A stretch of 39,921 bases of DNA from Oscillospiraceae bacterium (lineage in GTDB: Bacteria; Bacillota; Clostridia; Oscillospirales; Oscillospiraceae), in contig JAGPMA010000018.1 in NCBI GenBank assembly GCA_018053145.1, positions 1-39,921 of the forward strand, written 5' to 3'. Positions 13,886 through 23,457 of this stretch are shown here, one piece after another. The notes beneath the pieces are model-generated. The model was given only the letters and a program-made list of their open reading frames with translations. It did not search any database and was not told where the DNA came from. A program made the translations under genes and the position numbers. The first letter of the stretch is position 1; each line of letters starts with the position of its first letter.

Positions 13886-14535
13886 TTGATTGCCTCCATC
13901 AGCTTCACAAGTCTGCTAGTGCCAAGTCTATCCGCTCCCGCAGCAATCATCTTCTCCGCGTCCTCAAAGCTTGAAATACCGCCCGCCGCCTTGATTTTGG
14001 TTGCTGGAGTGCACTCCTCGCGCATAATTTCAATGTCGCGCACCGTAGCTCCTCTTTCGGCAAAGCCGGTTGAGGTCTTGATATAATCCGCGCCGGAGCG
14101 TGAAACGGCATGACAAATGTCGCGTAAAACGCCCTCTGGTAGCTTGCAGGTTTCGACGATGACCTTGAGCACATAGTCCTCGGTGGCAGCGCGAAGCTGC
14201 TTCAGCTCGTCTTCAATTTCGGCGTACTGTCCATTAACAGCCCAGCCGAGGTTGATTACAACGTCGATTTCGTCCGCCCCCTCCTCGATGAGGTGCTTTG
14301 CTTCAAAAACCTTAGTCGCGGTGTCGTTGTACCCATTCGGAAAGCCGACAACGGTGCAAATTTTGAGCTTATCTCCGCAAAGCTTCTTTGCCTCATATAC
14401 ATGACTGGGTGCAAGACACATTGAAGCACAGCTATACTTCATGGCAAGCTTAAGATTTTCGGCTATTTCGTCGAACCCCGCATCGGTACGCAGTACTGTG
14501 TGGTCGCATATTTTGAGGATATCTTCTTTTGTCAT
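13882..14535 (-). CDS. deoC: Deoxyribose-phosphate aldolase
   Basis: Cleaves 2-deoxyribose 5-phosphate to acetaldehyde and glyceraldehyde 3-phosphate in deoxynucleoside catabolism. At 217 residues it has the full family length. DHTVLR opens the barrel, VLKVIVETC holds a conserved lysine, and DYIKTSTGF (K153) is the Schiff-base lysine; D91 in EIDVVINLG is the proton-relay aspartate. No other deo genes are adjacent. It is divergent from the GH13 gene and coupled to the small membrane protein gene. Confidence 0.95.
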   Translation of the reverse strand: MTKEDILKICDHTVLRTDAGFDEIAENLKLAMKYSCASMCLAPSHVYEAKKLCGDKLKICTVVGFPNGYNDTATKVFEAKHLIEEGADEIDVVINLGWAVNGQYAEIEDELKQLRAATEDYVLKVIVETCKLPEGVLRDICHAVSRSGADYIKTSTGFAERGATVRDIEIMREECTPATKIKAAGGISSFEDAEKMIAAGADRLGTSRLVKLMEAIK

Positions 14536-14577
14536 ATCAAGTCTCTCCTTTCAAGAATATAACGATTAGTGCCCTGC

Positions 14578-14606
14578 TTGATATTAAACGGTTTTTCATG
14601 TATAAT
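14578..14606 (+). promoter_or_regulatory. Sigma-A promoter of the GH13 gene
   Basis: TTGATA (14578-14583), a 17-base spacer and TATAAT (14601-14606), 43 bases before the ATG. Between promoter and ATG lies a 12-base palindrome CCGAAATTTCGG (14628-14639) whose last two bases form part of the GGAGG ribosome binding site, so the site could be partly masked in the mRNA. Confidence 0.75.
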
Positions 14607-14648
14607 TACCGTCATGCACGATATTTCCCGAAATTTCGGAGGAAACCT

Positions 14649-16499
14649 ATGAACGACATTTTATTTGATTCACGCAGCGAGCTTGACAAACTTCCCTTCG
14701 GTGCGGTCAAAGCCGGAGAAAGCATACATTTCGGGTTGAGAACAGCCGAAGCGCTCAAGGTTACCGAGGTAGCGCTGATTGTAATGAACGACCACGACGG
14801 AGAAACGACCGAATATGAGCTAGCCCAAGTCTGGCAAGAACACGGTTATGCGCGCTTTGAGGGCAGCGTTATTATAGAAGACACAGGATTATACTGGTAT
14901 CATTTCGAAGTTGTTGCAGACGGCGAGATACGCACTATCGAAAAAACAGTTAATTGTGCTGCTTTCACAGAATACGAGCCGCGCTCTTGGCAATTGACTG
15001 TCTATGCTTCCGATTATATCACACCTTCATGGATAATGGGAGGGGCTTTCTATCATATTTTTGTCGATAGGTTTAACAAAGTCGGTCAATGCCCAATAAA
15101 AGACGGCGCGGTTTTAAGAAATGACTGGGGCGGACTCCCCTCTTATAAACCCGACGAAAATGGCGAGATACTTAATAACGATTTTTTTGGCGGAAACTTG
15201 GTCGGAGTGCTTGAAAAGCTCCCTTATCTGCACGAGCTTGGAATCACCTGCATTTATCTGAGCCCGATTTTTGAAGCCACGTCAAACCACAAGTACGACA
15301 CGGCCGATTACTATAAAATCGATCCTTCTTTCGGCGACGATACGATTTTCTCGGCTCTTTGTACGGAAGCTGAAAAACTCAATATCCGCGTAATCTGCGA
15401 CGGGGTTTTCAATCACACAGGCTCCGATTCTGCATATTTCAACATCTCAAAAACCTACGGTGAGGGCGGTGCATATCAAACCAAAAGCTCCCCCTATTAC
15501 GAGTGGTACAGCTTTTCGGAATGGCCGGACAAATATGACGCTTGGTGGGGCATAAAAACCCTTCCGCAAATTCGCAAGGAATGCGAAAGTTTCCGTCGCT
15601 TCATTTCCGCTGAAAACGGTGTGCTTCAAAAATGGATGTCGCTCGGTGCTTCCGGCTGGAGACTTGACGTTGCCGATGAGCTTTCAGAAACCTTTCTTCG
15701 TGAGCTGCGAAAAAGGGTTAAAGAAGAGAACCCCGATGCGCTCATTATCGGCGAGGTTTGGGAGGACGCTTCAAACAAAATCGCCTATGGCAACCGCCGT
15801 CATTATTTTGAGGGTGAAGAGCTCGACAGCGTTATGAACTATCCCTTTAAAGAGGCCATTATCAGCTTCGTTAAATCAAGCAACGCCGAAAGCTTGCGTG
15901 AAGCGGTTGAAAGCATCTGTGAAAACTATCCAAAGCCCTCACTTGACTGCCTTATGAACATTTTGGGAACTCACGACACCGAAAGAATTTTAACCGTTTT
16001 GGGCGGAGCAAATTACAACACACGCGATGAAAAAGCGCAGGCAGCTCTTTCGCAAGAACAGCGCAAACATGCCAAATCCCTCCTGCGTATCGCAACAGCT
16101 CTTCAATTCACGCTGCCCGGTGTTCCCTGCATTTATTATGGCGACGAGGCGGGGCTGGAGGGCTATGAGGACCCGTTTAACCGCAGGTGCTATCCGTGGG
16201 GTGCTGAGGACACCGAGCTTATACAGTGGTACAAACGGCTTCTCACTGTGCGAAGAAACTGTGCCGTCTTTGCCGGCGGTACATACAGAACGCTTCGCGC
16301 CGAAAACGGAGTTTTCGCTTTTACGAGAAGCCTGATTGGCGAAAAAGCAATGACGCTTGTCAACATGGGACACGATGATGTGCTGCTTGAGCTTTCTGAT
16401 AAGGACAGCGTTCTCATACAAACAAACTGCGAACAAAATAATAACAGCCTCCGCGTTTTAAGCGAAGGCTGTGTGATAGTAAAATTGGCCGAAGCATAA
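14649..16499 (+). CDS. Glycoside hydrolase family 13 (neopullulanase/cyclomaltodextrinase-like)
   Basis: A 616-residue alpha-glucan hydrolase without a signal peptide, so it acts on malto-oligosaccharides in the cytoplasm. Residues 1-125 form an N-terminal beta domain. The TIM barrel follows, with region I DGVFNHTG (about 251-258), region II GWRLDVADE (nucleophile Asp, about 338), region III IIGEVWEDA (acid Glu, about 372) and region IV LGTHDTERI (about 438-446). I chose ATG 14649 over the upstream in-frame ATGs because GGAGG lies 6 bases before it and the promoter ends just upstream. Exact specificity among pullulanase-like GH13 subfamilies cannot be settled here. Confidence 0.92.
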   Translation: MNDILFDSRSELDKLPFGAVKAGESIHFGLRTAEALKVTEVALIVMNDHDGETTEYELAQVWQEHGYARFEGSVIIEDTGLYWYHFEVVADGEIRTIEKTVNCAAFTEYEPRSWQLTVYASDYITPSWIMGGAFYHIFVDRFNKVGQCPIKDGAVLRNDWGGLPSYKPDENGEILNNDFFGGNLVGVLEKLPYLHELGITCIYLSPIFEATSNHKYDTADYYKIDPSFGDDTIFSALCTEAEKLNIRVICDGVFNHTGSDSAYFNISKTYGEGGAYQTKSSPYYEWYSFSEWPDKYDAWWGIKTLPQIRKECESFRRFISAENGVLQKWMSLGASGWRLDVADELSETFLRELRKRVKEENPDALIIGEVWEDASNKIAYGNRRHYFEGEELDSVMNYPFKEAIISFVKSSNAESLREAVESICENYPKPSLDCLMNILGTHDTERILTVLGGANYNTRDEKAQAALSQEQRKHAKSLLRIATALQFTLPGVPCIYYGDEAGLEGYEDPFNRRCYPWGAEDTELIQWYKRLLTVRRNCAVFAGGTYRTLRAENGVFAFTRSLIGEKAMTLVNMGHDDVLLELSDKDSVLIQTNCEQNNNSLRVLSEGCVIVKLAEA

Positions 16500-16512
16500 T
16501 TATTATGCTTCG
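16490..16512. terminator. Shared palindromic terminator at convergent gene ends
   Basis: GAAGCATAAT (16491-16500) and ATTATGCTTC (16502-16511) form a perfect inverted repeat around one central base, extended by a C-G pair at 16490/16512. It contains the stop codon of both the GH13 gene and pyrI; T-rich sequence follows on the plus strand. The final codons of both proteins (Glu-Ala-stop) are the repeat arms. Confidence 0.55.
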
Positions 16513-16928
16513 CCTTTTGCTTTTGCCTCACAATAAATGCAGCGATAAACGCCCTTTTCTTTGTCCGTCAGGCGAAAAACGTGAGGAAGCTCCTGCTCAA
16601 CAGAGGTAATGCAGCGCGGATTTTTGCATTTAATAACCCCTGTCACCATATCGGGAAGCGTTAGCTTTCTTTTCTCGACTATTTCGCCGTTTTTCACTAT
16701 GTTAACGGTTATGCCCGGGTCGATGTAGCCGAGCACATCAAGGTTAATGTCAATCATCGAATCGATTTTGATTATGTCCTTTTGAACCGCCTTTTTACTT
16801 GAGACATTTTTAATAATTGCAACCGAGCAGTCAAGCTTTGAAAGCTCAAGCACTCTGTATATCTCCATGCTCTTCCCGACCTGAATATGGTCAAGAACGA
16901 TTCCGTTAATAATTGAATCTATAGTCAT
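16503..16928 (-). CDS. pyrI: Aspartate carbamoyltransferase regulatory subunit
   Basis: A 141-residue regulatory chain that binds nucleotide effectors and, through a zinc domain, the catalytic trimers. The four zinc cysteines are seen as CKNPRCI in the C-terminal third and CIYCEAKAKGEA at the end. The N-terminal allosteric domain includes IVLDHIQVGKSM. It is 21 bases after pyrB and last in the pyr operon; AGGTGC precedes the ATG. Confidence 0.95.
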   Translation of the reverse strand: MTIDSIINGIVLDHIQVGKSMEIYRVLELSKLDCSVAIIKNVSSKKAVQKDIIKIDSMIDINLDVLGYIDPGITVNIVKNGEIVEKRKLTLPDMVTGVIKCKNPRCITSVEQELPHVFRLTDKEKGVYRCIYCEAKAKGEA

Positions 16929-16949
16929 TTGTGCACCTCCGTCTTTCTG

Positions 16950-17861
16950 TTACTCAATGCCGAGCAGCTTCAAAATTAATGCCATACGAATGTACTTCCC
17001 ATATAGCACCTGTTTAAAGTAGCAGGCACGCTTGTCATTATCGACTGCACGCTCGATTTCATTTACTCTTGGCAGCGGATGCATTATGCAGAGGTCTTTT
17101 TTTGCGTTTGCAAGCTTGTCCATTGTGAGAATAAAAACATCACGCAGACGCAGATAGTCCGCTTCGTTAAAGAAACGTTCCTTCTGTACCCGTGTCATAT
17201 AGAGGATATCAAGCTCCGGCATATCGTCCCAGTTGTCTGTCTCAACATAGGGGATATTGTTTTTTTGAATTACGTCTTTTTTAATATAGCCGGGCAACTT
17301 TAACTCTTCAGGAGAAATCAGCACAAAGCTGATGCCCTCATAGCGCGACATGGCGGTTATGAGTGAGTGTACCGTTCTTCCGAACTTAAGGTCTCCGCAG
17401 AAGCCAATTTTCAAATTAGTAAGTCTGCCCTTTTCACGATAGATGGTCAAAAGGTCTGTCAGCGTCTGTGTGGGATGATTGTGGCCGCCGTCGCCTGCGT
17501 TAATAACGGGTATTGAAGCCGCGTTTGCCGCAACAAGCGGTGCGCCTTCTTTAGGATGCCGCATTGCTATAATGTCTGCGTAGCAGCTGATGGTCAGCGC
17601 AGTGTCGGCAACACTCTCGCCCTTAGCGGCACTTGAGCTGTTAGCCTCCGAAAAGCCGATTACGCTTCCGCCAAGCTCAAGCATGGCCGCCTCAAAGCTG
17701 AGACGTGTACGAGTTGATGGCTCAAAAAACAGCGTTGCAAGCTTTTTGCGTTTGCACTTATCGCAGTATTTATCTGGGTCAGCGATAATGTCCTCCGCTG
17801 TGTTTATCAGCGCTTGAATTTCTTCGATGGACAAATCCGTAATGCTAATCAAATCTTTCAT
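16950..17861 (-). CDS. pyrB: Aspartate carbamoyltransferase catalytic subunit
   Basis: A 303-residue enzyme that condenses carbamoyl phosphate with aspartate, the committed pyrimidine step. [15 protein letters not shown] (about 46-60) is the carbamoyl-phosphate site, [15 protein letters not shown] (about 130-144) the aspartate/carbamoyl site, and HPLPRV the C-terminal signature. The ATG overlaps the pyrE stop by 4 bases. Confidence 0.97.
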   Translation of the reverse strand: MKDLISITDLSIEEIQALINTAEDIIADPDKYCDKCKRKKLATLFFEPSTRTRLSFEAAMLELGGSVIGFSEANSSSAAKGESVADTALTISCYADIIAMRHPKEGAPLVAANAASIPVINAGDGGHNHPTQTLTDLLTIYREKGRLTNLKIGFCGDLKFGRTVHSLITAMSRYEGISFVLISPEELKLPGYIKKDVIQKNNIPYVETDNWDDMPELDILYMTRVQKERFFNEADYLRLRDVFILTMDKLANAKKDLCIMHPLPRVNEIERAVDNDKRACYFKQVLYGKYIRMALILKLLGIE

Positions 17862-18499
17862 TTCGCACCTCCGTTTATCCAGCTTTCGTCCGAGGGGTTA
17901 TCGCGGAAAGTCAGTATGCGTTGAATGTCATTTTTTGAAATAATGCCGTCCTCTGCCGCCGCCTTAGCCAGAACGTCAAGATTTGTAAGGCTGTAATTCA
18001 GCACCTTATCATCAGCAAGGCGCTCAAGCCCTTTTTTCATGTTATAGGTGAATATGCTGACAACGCCGAGAACCTCTGCTCCAGCTTCTCTTAAAACGTT
18101 CACGACCTCAAGCACGCTGCCGCCTGTAGAAATCAAGTCCTCAACAACAACAACCTTAGCACCCTTTTCAAGCTTGCCCTCAATCTGGTTTTTACGTCCG
18201 TGGTCCTTAGCACCGCTTCTTACATAGCCCATCGGAAGGCCCGTAATGTGCCCGACTATCGCAGCGTGAGCGATACCGGCTGTGCTTGTACCCATCAGTA
18301 CCTCGCAATCAGGATATTTCTCGCAGACAAGCGCCGCCAGCGAGTTCTCGATTTCCGTGCGTACCTCCGGAGAAGTCAGCGTCAAGCGGTTGTCGCAGTA
18401 AATCGGACTTTTGATTCCGCTCGCCCAAGTAAACGGCTCATCGGGTCTTACAATTACAGCGCCAATAGAAAGAAGCGCTCTTGCAATTTTTTCTTCCAT
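17858..18499 (-). CDS. pyrE: Orotate phosphoribosyltransferase
   Basis: A 213-residue type I PRTase joining orotate and PRPP to give [21 protein letters not shown] is the PRPP-binding loop and [16 protein letters not shown] the orotate-site segment. I chose ATG 18499 ([10 protein letters not shown]) over the longer frame because AAAGGA lies 9 bases upstream and homologues start there. It is 52 bases after pyrF and overlaps pyrB. Confidence 0.96.
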   Translation of the reverse strand: MEEKIARALLSIGAVIVRPDEPFTWASGIKSPIYCDNRLTLTSPEVRTEIENSLAALVCEKYPDCEVLMGTSTAGIAHAAIVGHITGLPMGYVRSGAKDHGRKNQIEGKLEKGAKVVVVEDLISTGGSVLEVVNVLREAGAEVLGVVSIFTYNMKKGLERLADDKVLNYSLTNLDVLAKAAAEDGIISKNDIQRILTFRDNPSDESWINGGAK

Positions 18500-18551
18500 A
18501 ACATCATTCCTTTCGTTATCTGAAAGCCTTAAGCTCATAGCTTATGGCTTT

Positions 18552-19253
18552 TTATTCCCCTAAAAACTCTCTTAAGCAGCGGTTATAGGCCTCCACAGGG
18601 TCGTCTGCACCCGTAATCGGTCTTCCGACGACGATGTAGTCACTGCCCAATTCACGTGCTTTTTCAGGCGTTGTGATTCGCACCTGATCGTCGGCCTTGC
18701 TGTCGGCAAAGCGCACTCCGGGCGTTATAGTAAGAAAATCTTTTCCGCAGCGTTCCTTGACTTTTCCGGATTCGAGCGGTGAGCAAACAATTCCGTCGAG
18801 TCCTGCCCTTTTCGTGTTCTCGGCATAGTGCAAAACAGTTTCCTCGAGGCTTTTTCCGACAAGCAGCTCCTGCTGCATACGCTCCTCGCTTGTCGAGGTT
18901 AACTGTGTTACCGCAATCAAAAGCGGTCTTGTACCGTCCGCACGCACCAGGCCCTCCAATGCGGCTGACATCATGGCTTCCGTTCCCGAGGCGTGAACAT
19001 TGCACATATCAACATCGAATGCCGAAAGAACGGACATTGCCTTCTTTACAGTATTCGGAATGTCATGAAGCTTAAGGTCAAGGAATATTTTGTGTCCGCG
19101 TGCCTTAATTTCGCGCACAATGCTCGGCCCTTCTGCGTAGAAAAGCTCCATACCGATTTTGACAAAGGGCTTATTCTCTTTAAATTTGTCCAGAAAAGCA
19201 AGTGCCTCTTCCCTGCCGCTGAAATCACAGGCTATAATTACATCTTTTGCCAT
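18552..19253 (-). CDS. pyrF: Orotidine 5'-phosphate decarboxylase
   Basis: A 233-residue enzyme making UMP from OMP. FLDLKLHDIPNTVKKAM holds the Asp-Lys-x-x-Asp catalytic set (DLKLHD), and DYIVVGRPITGADDP is the phosphate-binding end. The start codon overlaps the pyrD stop by one base (TAATG), so translation is coupled. Confidence 0.97.
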   Translation of the reverse strand: MAKDVIIACDFSGREEALAFLDKFKENKPFVKIGMELFYAEGPSIVREIKARGHKIFLDLKLHDIPNTVKKAMSVLSAFDVDMCNVHASGTEAMMSAALEGLVRADGTRPLLIAVTQLTSTSEERMQQELLVGKSLEETVLHYAENTKRAGLDGIVCSPLESGKVKERCGKDFLTITPGVRFADSKADDQVRITTPEKARELGSDYIVVGRPITGADDPVEAYNRCLREFLGE

Positions 19254-20164
19254 TAATGTGCACCTCCGATAATTTCACTTATTTTTGCTATTTTGTATTT
19301 TTCCATAACACGCGGTAAGTCCTCAATAATTTCCTTGCAGGCAAACGGATTTTTCAAATTAGCAGCTCCCACCTGAACTGCGCTTGCGCCCGCGAGCATC
19401 ATTTCAATAACGTCCTCGGCACTCGAAACGCCTCCCATGCCGATTATCGGAATCTTTACCGCCTCAAACACCTGATAAACCATACGCACCGCAACAGGAA
19501 AAATTGCACTGCCCGAAAAACCGCCCATTTTGTTTGCTATGACGGGTTTTTTTGTTTTAAGGTCAATTCTCATAGCGAGAATCGTGTTTATCAGGCTCAA
19601 ACCGTCCGCTCCCGCTTCTTCGCAGGCGACAGCGATTGAAGCTATGTCCGTTACATTGGGGCTTAGCTTAATAAATACTGGCTTACTCGTAACCGCCTTG
19701 ACCGCTTTTGTAACCTGTGCTGCCGCTTTTGGCGATACCCCAAAGCTCATTCCGCCGCCGTGCACATTCGGACAGCTGACATTGACCTCTATTATGCCGA
19801 CGTTTTCCTGCTTATCCATTGCTCTTGCGCATTCAACATATTCCTCAAGCGAAAATCCGCTGATGTTTGCTATTACAGGCTTTTTATAAATTTTAGCCAG
19901 CTGCGGAAGCTCATACTCACAGACAGCCTTCAGCCCCGGGTTTTGAAGCCCCACCGCGTTTATCATTCCGCCCTCGCATTCCGCAATCCGCGGTGTCGGG
20001 TTACCGAAGCGTTCTTCAACTGTTGTACCCTTGAAGGACAGGCTACCCAAAATGTTGATATCATAAAGCTCCGCAAATTCCTTCCCAAAACCGAAGGTAC
20101 CGCTGGCGGGGATTATAGGGTTATCGAGCGTAATACCGCTCAGCTTGACCCTTGTGTCTACCAT
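19253..20164 (-). CDS. pyrD: Dihydroorotate dehydrogenase, class 1B catalytic subunit
   Basis: A 303-residue FMN enzyme oxidising dihydroorotate. EVNVSCPNVHGGG carries the class 1 active-site cysteine, PVFIKLSPNVTDI the FMN-site lysine, and GMGGVSSAEDV the phosphate-binding loop. It pairs with PyrK to use NAD+. I chose ATG 20164, preceded by GGGGGAG; it overlaps the pyrK stop by 7 bases. Confidence 0.97.
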   Translation of the reverse strand: MVDTRVKLSGITLDNPIIPASGTFGFGKEFAELYDINILGSLSFKGTTVEERFGNPTPRIAECEGGMINAVGLQNPGLKAVCEYELPQLAKIYKKPVIANISGFSLEEYVECARAMDKQENVGIIEVNVSCPNVHGGGMSFGVSPKAAAQVTKAVKAVTSKPVFIKLSPNVTDIASIAVACEEAGADGLSLINTILAMRIDLKTKKPVIANKMGGFSGSAIFPVAVRMVYQVFEAVKIPIIGMGGVSSAEDVIEMMLAGASAVQVGAANLKNPFACKEIIEDLPRVMEKYKIAKISEIIGGAH

Positions 20165-20892
20165 ATTATCTCCCCCTTTTCCAGAACAGGCCCGTCCTTG
20201 CAAATGCGCTTATTGCCATACTTTGTCTTGCAGCTGCAGCCCATGCAAGCACCGAAACCGCAGCCCATGCGCTCCTCAAAGCTAAACTGTCCGTCAGTCT
20301 TTGAAGCATTATAAACGGCCTTAAGCATCGGCTCGGGGCCGCAGGAAAAGGTGTAGGTATAATCTTCGCAATCCTTGAGCGCGTCCGTTACGAAGCCGCT
20401 TGTACCATAGCTTCCGTCGACAGTTGTAACGAAAACCTCAATTCCGAGTGCGCGAAATTCGTTTTCATAAAAAACCTCGGACTTTGAATTAAAGCCGAGT
20501 ATCGCGATTGGGCGTTTTCCCTCCGTAATAAGCTTTTTCGCCAGCAGATACATTGGCGGAACACCCACGCCGCCGCCAATTAGAACTGGCTTATCTCCGC
20601 TTTTTGCAGTGTCATAGCCGTTGCCAAGCCCTATTAAAAGGTCAAGCTTTTCTCCGCTTTTCATGCCGCAAAGCTGCTCTGTTCCCTTGCCGACAACCTT
20701 AAAAATCAGAGTTAATGTTGAACCTTCAAGGTCACAGACCGAAATCGGTCGGCGGAGATAAAAGCCCTCCAGCTCAATGTTCACAAACTGTCCGGCGGCA
20801 GTGATATCGCTTGTGTCGCCAACAAGCGTCATTTTGTAAACATCACTTGTTAGCTTCTCGTTATTTTCTATTGTAAAAAGGCTCTTCTTCAT
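20158..20892 (-). CDS. pyrK: Dihydroorotate dehydrogenase electron-transfer subunit
   Basis: A 244-residue FAD and [2Fe-2S] protein that passes electrons from PyrD to NAD+. RRPISVCDLEG is the FAD site, LIGGGVGVPPMYLLAKKL the NAD-binding strand, and the cluster cysteines are CGFGACMGCSCKTKYG plus RICKDGPV. I chose ATG 20892, which follows GAGGG and lies one base after the pyrC stop; the longer frame reads into pyrC. Confidence 0.96.
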   Translation of the reverse strand: MKKSLFTIENNEKLTSDVYKMTLVGDTSDITAAGQFVNIELEGFYLRRPISVCDLEGSTLTLIFKVVGKGTEQLCGMKSGEKLDLLIGLGNGYDTAKSGDKPVLIGGGVGVPPMYLLAKKLITEGKRPIAILGFNSKSEVFYENEFRALGIEVFVTTVDGSYGTSGFVTDALKDCEDYTYTFSCGPEPMLKAVYNASKTDGQFSFEERMGCGFGACMGCSCKTKYGNKRICKDGPVLEKGEIIW

Positions 20893-20893
20893 A

Positions 20894-22195
20894 TCAACCC
20901 TCACCGCTATGCTTATGCTTTTCGCAAAATGTCTCGTCTTCCCAAACAGGAACACCGTCAACCATAGTCATAAGGCACTTTCCAAAAACCGCTTCGCCCT
21001 CAAAGGGTGTTGACCTTCCTTGCGAGAGAAAGTCGTTAGCGTCAACAACATATTCCTGGTTCAAATCAAAAACCGTTAAATCCGCCGGAGCGCCGATTTT
21101 AAGCTCGCTTCCGATGCCAAAGCGCTTTGAGGGATTGCCCTGCATCAGCTCAATCAGCTTTTCAAGCGTAATTAGGCCACTTCGCACAAGCTTTGTATAT
21201 AGAATCGGAAAAGAGGTTTCAAGCCCGACAATTCCGTTTAAGCTATTCCGTAAGCCGCGTGATTTTTCCTCTTTTGAGTGCGGAGCATGGTCGGTCGCTA
21301 TCATATCAATCGTTCCGTCTATAAGGCCTTCAAGCAGAGCCTTCCTGTCCTCCGAGCTTCTAATTGGCGGATTCATGCGAAATCGTCCGTCATCCTGCAG
21401 GTCTTCATCGCAAAACACAAGATAGTGCGGAGCGGTTTCACAGCTTATCGGCAGCCCCTCCGCCTTCGCCTTGCGAATCAAATCGACGCTCTCTTTTGTT
21501 GATATGTGGCACACATGGTAATCACAGTGTGTTTTTCTAATGAGCTCAATATCACGCTCGACCTCGCGCCATTCACTTTCTGAGGAAATTCCCTTATAGC
21601 CGTTTTGCCTTGCGTATTCTCCGTCGTGTATGCAACCGCCGTTGAGTAGTTCGTTGACTTCGCAGTGTGCGGCGATAATTTTGTTGAGAGCCTTGGCCTT
21701 AAACATTGCTTTTTCCATCATCTCTCCACTTTGAACGCCGACACCGTCATCCGAAAACGCAAGCGCCAGCCACGCAAGTGTGTCCATGTCGGATAGCTCC
21801 TGCTGCTTTTCGCCGACTGTGATGCTCGCATAAGGCAAAACGTGCACGAATGCTTCATTTTCGATTATCTCAAGCTGCAAGTCCAAATTTTGAAGGCTGT
21901 CCGGCACAGGATTCAGGTTTGGCATAGCACAAACAGTTGTAAATCCGCCGTGTGCCGCCGCTTTGCTGCCCGACAAAATGGTCTCTTTATAAGAAAAGCC
22001 CGGCTCTCTTAGATGTACATGAACATCTATAAGACCGGGAAAAACGAAACAATTATTCATATCAAAAACGGTGACGCCGGAAACGGGAGAAATAAAAGGT
22101 TTAATATCGGCAATAATGCCGTCTTCTAACAAAACATCTTTTTTGATAAAAGCCCCATCAAAAAATACAAATGCGTTTCGAATAAGGTAACTCAC
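20894..22195 (-). CDS. pyrC: Dihydroorotase
   Basis: A 433-residue amidohydrolase cyclising carbamoyl-aspartate. DVHVHLREPGF gives the HxH metal ligands, HCEVNEL and VCHIST further histidines, and MIATDHAPHS the catalytic aspartate. It starts at GTG 22195 with GGAGG 8 bases upstream. It is the first gene of pyrCKDFEBI. Confidence 0.96.
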   Translation of the reverse strand: MSYLIRNAFVFFDGAFIKKDVLLEDGIIADIKPFISPVSGVTVFDMNNCFVFPGLIDVHVHLREPGFSYKETILSGSKAAAHGGFTTVCAMPNLNPVPDSLQNLDLQLEIIENEAFVHVLPYASITVGEKQQELSDMDTLAWLALAFSDDGVGVQSGEMMEKAMFKAKALNKIIAAHCEVNELLNGGCIHDGEYARQNGYKGISSESEWREVERDIELIRKTHCDYHVCHISTKESVDLIRKAKAEGLPISCETAPHYLVFCDEDLQDDGRFRMNPPIRSSEDRKALLEGLIDGTIDMIATDHAPHSKEEKSRGLRNSLNGIVGLETSFPILYTKLVRSGLITLEKLIELMQGNPSKRFGIGSELKIGAPADLTVFDLNQEYVVDANDFLSQGRSTPFEGEAVFGKCLMTMVDGVPVWEDETFCEKHKHSGEG

Positions 22196-22229
22196 CCGAC
22201 AGCCCTCCTATCAGCCCCAATTTCACGAT

Positions 22230-22258
22230 ATGTTACCATGAGAACGTGGCTGTGTCAA
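22230..22258 (-). promoter_or_regulatory. Sigma-A promoter of the pyr operon
   Basis: TTGACA (22258-22253), 17 bases, TAACAT (22235-22230) on the minus strand. The transcript would start near 22223, leaving a leader of under 30 bases before the pyrC GTG. That is too short for a PyrR-type anti-antiterminator. Confidence 0.8.
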
Positions 22259-22357
22259 TATCAATTTTGTGAACATTTTGATTTTCCCTATAATAACACA
22301 TATATCAAAATATAAATAGATGCAAAACGGAAAACACAAAATATTGTGCATTCCATT

Positions 22358-22391
22358 AAAAAGCTTTCCCTAACAAACAGGAAAAGCTTTT
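22358..22391 (-). terminator. Terminator of the opp operon
   Basis: AAAAGCTTTCCC (22359-22370) pairs with GGAAAAGCTTTT (22380-22391) at 11 of 12 positions. On the minus strand it is followed by a short T-run, 11 bases past the oppF stop. Confidence 0.7.
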
Positions 22392-22401
22392 ATATATATT
22401 C

Positions 22402-23457
22402 TTAGTTCAAAATATGGCACGCGGCCCAATGCCCCTTATCGTATTCCTTGAATTCAGGAGTTGCTTCCTTGCAAATCGGTTTAACATAAGGACAGCGCGT
22501 GTGGAATCGGCAGCCTGTAGGTGGATTCTTGGGGTTTGGAATATCGCCCTCGAGCACTATGTGCTGTCTTGCGCGGGAGATTTCCGGATCAGGAACAGGA
22601 ACCGCGGACAAAAGCGTTTTTGTGTAGGGATGGAGTGGATTCTTATAAAGTTCATTGCTTTCGCAAAGCTCCACAAGGCAGCCCAAATACATTACGCCGA
22701 TGCGCTTAGAGATGTGACGAACCACGGACAAATCATGCGCTATAAAAAGATAGGTTAAGCCGAGCGTATGCTGCATATCCTCGAGCATATTAACTATCTG
22801 CGCCTGAATCGATACATCAAGCGCCGAAATAGGCTCGTCGCAAACGATAAATTCGGGCTTTACGGCTAGGGCACGGGCTATGCCGACCCTTTGCTGCTGC
22901 CCGCCCGAAAACTCATGAGGAAAGCGGTTTGCGTGCTCTGAGCTAAGTCCGACCTCATTAAGCAAGGACAGCACCATTTCCGTCCGTTCACTTTTGGTTT
23001 TCGCAAGCTTATGAGCAACAAGAGCCTCTCCGATTATTTCAGCAGCAGTCATACGCGGGTCGAGAGAAGCTGAGGTGTCCTGAAAAATTATCTGCATTTT
23101 GCGCCTATATGGCATCATGTTAACCGAAATTGCTTTTGATTTTTCCAAAAGCGGTTTGCCGTCCTTTTCAAACAGTTGCTTACCGCTCTTATCAAGCGAA
23201 GGTATTTTAAATCCGCCGCTGTCAAAGATTGCCTTTCCGTCGTAAACAATGCGGCCGGTGGTCGGCTCATAAAGACGCAGAATCGTTCTGCCCAGAGTAG
23301 TCTTTCCGCAGCCTGACTCCCCCACCAGCCCAAGCGTTTCACCTTTTTTAATTTCAAACGAAATATTCTCAACCGCTTGCACTCCCGGACCTTTAACGCC
23401 GTTAACATGAAAGTATTTATGAAGATTCTGTACTTGGAGAAGCACCTTGTCATCCAT
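22402..23457 (-). CDS. oppF: Oligopeptide ABC transporter ATP-binding protein OppF
   Basis: A 351-residue ATPase of the oligopeptide/dipeptide importer. Walker A is GESGCGKTTL, the signature FSGGQQQRVGIARAL and Walker B FIVCDEPISALD. The C-terminal oligopeptide-type domain contains the cysteine-rich CRFHTRCPY motif typical of OppD/F. There is an insertion between the Walker A region and the Q-loop (about 75-110). It overlaps oppD by 8 bases. Confidence 0.93.
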   Translation of the reverse strand: MDDKVLLQVQNLHKYFHVNGVKGPGVQAVENISFEIKKGETLGLVGESGCGKTTLGRTILRLYEPTTGRIVYDGKAIFDSGGFKIPSLDKSGKQLFEKDGKPLLEKSKAISVNMMPYRRKMQIIFQDTSASLDPRMTAAEIIGEALVAHKLAKTKSERTEMVLSLLNEVGLSSEHANRFPHEFSGGQQQRVGIARALAVKPEFIVCDEPISALDVSIQAQIVNMLEDMQHTLGLTYLFIAHDLSVVRHISKRIGVMYLGCLVELCESNELYKNPLHPYTKTLLSAVPVPDPEISRARQHIVLEGDIPNPKNPPTGCRFHTRCPYVKPICKEATPEFKEYDKGHWAACHILN

